Of a stretch of 6,622 nucleotides of DNA, positions 5,257 through 6,622 are shown one piece after another. The stretch is from Peptococcaceae bacterium (GTDB lineage: Bacteria > Bacillota > Desulfitobacteriia > Desulfitobacteriales > Desulfitobacteriaceae). The notes under the pieces were generated by a model. That model searched no databases. It saw only the letters and a list, made by a program, of their open reading frames with translations, and was not told the DNA's origin. Each line of letters begins with the position of its first letter. Positions within the stretch are counted from its first letter, which is position 1. The stretch is taken from the NCBI GenBank assembly GCA_031289815.1, contig JAITOS010000118.1:1-6622 (forward strand), in the 5' to 3' direction. The position numbers were made by a program, and so were the translations under genes.

Positions 5257-6416
5257 AGCGAACGGTTATAACAGTCCACCGCCGTTTCATAATTCGACAG
5301 CTCGTCATGGATATTGCCCAGCAAAGCCCAGCCTTCCGCGTGATCCTGATCCACGGCCAGCAGCTCCTTTAATACCGTAATCCCTTCTTCCCAATTCCCT
5401 TTCTTCGCCAAACAGACGCTGTAGTTATAGAGAATCAGCGGCTGCTTCGGCCCCAATTGCAAAGCCTCCTGATAGCGCTCCGCCGCCTTGCGCAGACGTC
5501 CCAGCCGCACTAGGGTGTAGGCCATATTATTTAACAGGATCGCGTCGTTCGCCTGAAGGGTCAAAGCCTTTTCCAGGAGCTGCAACGCTTCCTGCGAGCG
5601 GTTCTGATTTTCATACACCGCCGCCAGATTACATAAGGCGTCATAATGATCCGGTTCGTATTTCAACACTTTCTTGTAATTCTTAATCCCTTTGGCTATC
5701 CGGTTCATCTGAATATGGCAATAGGCGACACGCGCCAGGGCCTCCGGTTTGGCGCCATACAGCCACGCCTTTTCGTAACACACGCACGCCTGCTCTATTT
5801 GCTCTAATTGTAAATGGATCTCTCCTTTCGCTTCCCAGAAGAGGGGATGGTGTTTATCCAAATGGCAGCACCCCTGAAAAGAGCGTAGCGCGTCTTCCTT
5901 TTCTCCATGCAAGGCCAGAATCGTCCCCAGCCGGTATAACAGATCGCTCTGCTTGGGTTGGAAGAGCAGCGCTTTCCTCAGAGTTTCTATGGCTCCCCGC
6001 CAATCTCCCGCTTCCAGCAAACAACTGGTCATGACCTCATAGAACTCCGTCCGCTCCGGACAAAGCAGCAGCGCTTCCTCCATCGCTTGTTTTGCCGCTC
6101 TGATCTGCCCTTGATTCAGATGACAGCAAGCGATCAAGTACTTGATCTCCGCTCTGTCCGTCTGACTTCCTTCCCCCTCCAATTGTTCAAATAAATATTC
6201 CAGCACCTCCTCATAGACCTGCGCCTGAATCAGCCGTTTAGCAATCGCCAGATTGGAGACGGAACCGGATTCCCTGAGCAGCTGTATGAATTCCTTCGCC
6301 GCCCATTCCGCATTGCCAAAACGGAAACGCAGGATGGCCTTGCATTTCCTCAGGAAATAGTTTCTGGAAACCACCTTTTTTTTCTTATAAAAATGGGAAA
6401 TGATGTGTTGTACCAT
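5244..6416 (-). CDS. Tetratricopeptide-repeat protein
   Basis: A 390-residue protein made almost wholly of TPR helix pairs, which form a curved scaffold for protein-protein contacts. After an N-terminal basic/helical region (1-88, with KKKK at 11-14), about nine 34-residue repeats run from about residue 89 to the end. Clear units are 122-155 (LLEAGDWRGAIETLRKALLF), 156-189, 258-291 (LAAVYENQNRSQEALQLLEK) and 292-325 (MAYTLVRLGRLRKAAERYQE). There is no signal peptide or membrane segment, so it is probably cytoplasmic. The start at ATG 6416 has GAAGGAG eight bases upstream. It may correspond to YpiA-like TPR proteins that follow aromatic amino acid genes in Bacillus, but the upstream neighbour is outside the window and the partner is unknown. 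Confidence 0.88.
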   Translation of the reverse strand: MVQHIISHFYKKKKVVSRNYFLRKCKAILRFRFGNAEWAAKEFIQLLRESGSVSNLAIAKRLIQAQVYEEVLEYLFEQLEGEGSQTDRAEIKYLIACCHLNQGQIRAAKQAMEEALLLCPERTEFYEVMTSCLLEAGDWRGAIETLRKALLFQPKQSDLLYRLGTILALHGEKEDALRSFQGCCHLDKHHPLFWEAKGEIHLQLEQIEQACVCYEKAWLYGAKPEALARVAYCHIQMNRIAKGIKNYKKVLKYEPDHYDALCNLAAVYENQNRSQEALQLLEKALTLQANDAILLNNMAYTLVRLGRLRKAAERYQEALQLGPKQPLILYNYSVCLAKKGNWEEGITVLKELLAVDQDHAEGWALLGNIHDELSNYETAVDCYNRSLALA

Positions 6417-6622
6417 ATGTTACGCTCCTTCACCCCGTTTGCTCTTAACCTTTCGTTTTTGACGGAGGTCATTCCTGCCCTGCGGTCAATAATCGTTCCC
6501 CAAAACCTCTTTGCTTTCGTTCCAATGAACCTGAATAAACAAAAAATGAACTTTTATTCGCAATGATCGTTCTTTATTAGCGTTATTTTTTAAATTTGCC
6601 TGTACGCGTTATACGATTCAAC
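6417..6622. other. AT-rich region upstream of the TPR gene
   Basis: No complete gene is seen. The TPR ribosome binding site (GAAGGAG) lies at its lower end. An 11-base near-identical direct repeat, AACGATYATTG on the minus strand, occurs at 6571-6561 and 6497-6487. An AT-rich dyad, GAATAAA/TTTATTC, spans 6533-6559. No sigma-A promoter with good boxes and spacing stands out. The last bases could hold the end of another minus-strand gene, since two frames stop at 6590 and 6583, but there is too little sequence to tell. Confidence 0.4.

Noticed and set aside
6583..6622. The C-terminal end of an upstream minus-strand gene
   Set aside because: Two frames are open for 10 and 12 codons before a stop, with no way to choose between them and no recognisable motif.

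Overview
The window looks like a low-to-mid GC Firmicute chromosome, probably a Bacilli or near-Bacilli lineage. The evidence is the gene order rimP-nusA-ylxR(rnpM)-ylxQ-infB, a YpmA-type DUF4264 protein, strong AGGAGG-type ribosome binding sites, and GTG and TTG starts alongside ATG. No genus is named because no search could be run. Every supported gene is on the minus strand, so transcription runs from high to low coordinates and genes are described here in that direction.

Layout from high to low coordinates. 6622-6417 is an AT-rich gap with no gene I can support. 6416-5244 is a tetratricopeptide-repeat (TPR) protein ending in a weak terminator-like hairpin. 5151-3600 is a compact set: folE (GTP cyclohydrolase I), a 62-residue YpmA-like protein and surE (5'/3'-nucleotidase), with gaps of only 11 and 14 bases. 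3599-3219 is non-coding: GC-rich inverted repeats, then an AT-rich block with a good sigma-A promoter, then a short leader carrying a terminator-like hairpin. 3218-1 is the start of the transcription/translation operon: rimP, nusA, rnpM, ylxQ, and the first 192 codons of infB, which runs off the window.

The second operon links 30S ribosome maturation (RimP), transcription elongation and termination (NusA), an RNase P modulator (RnpM/YlxR), a kink-turn RNA-binding protein (YlxQ) and translation initiation (IF-2). Its leader has the form expected of an attenuator, and NusA-dependent feedback on this operon is known in Bacillus subtilis. The gene content is ordinary. The least ordinary features are the 150-residue NusA tail, with a tyrosine placed every three or four residues in an acidic tract, and a 114-base tandem repeat in infB encoding an Arg/Pro/Gly-rich linker. 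I see no mobile element, CRISPR array, tRNA or rRNA, and no convincing undescribed multi-gene system.
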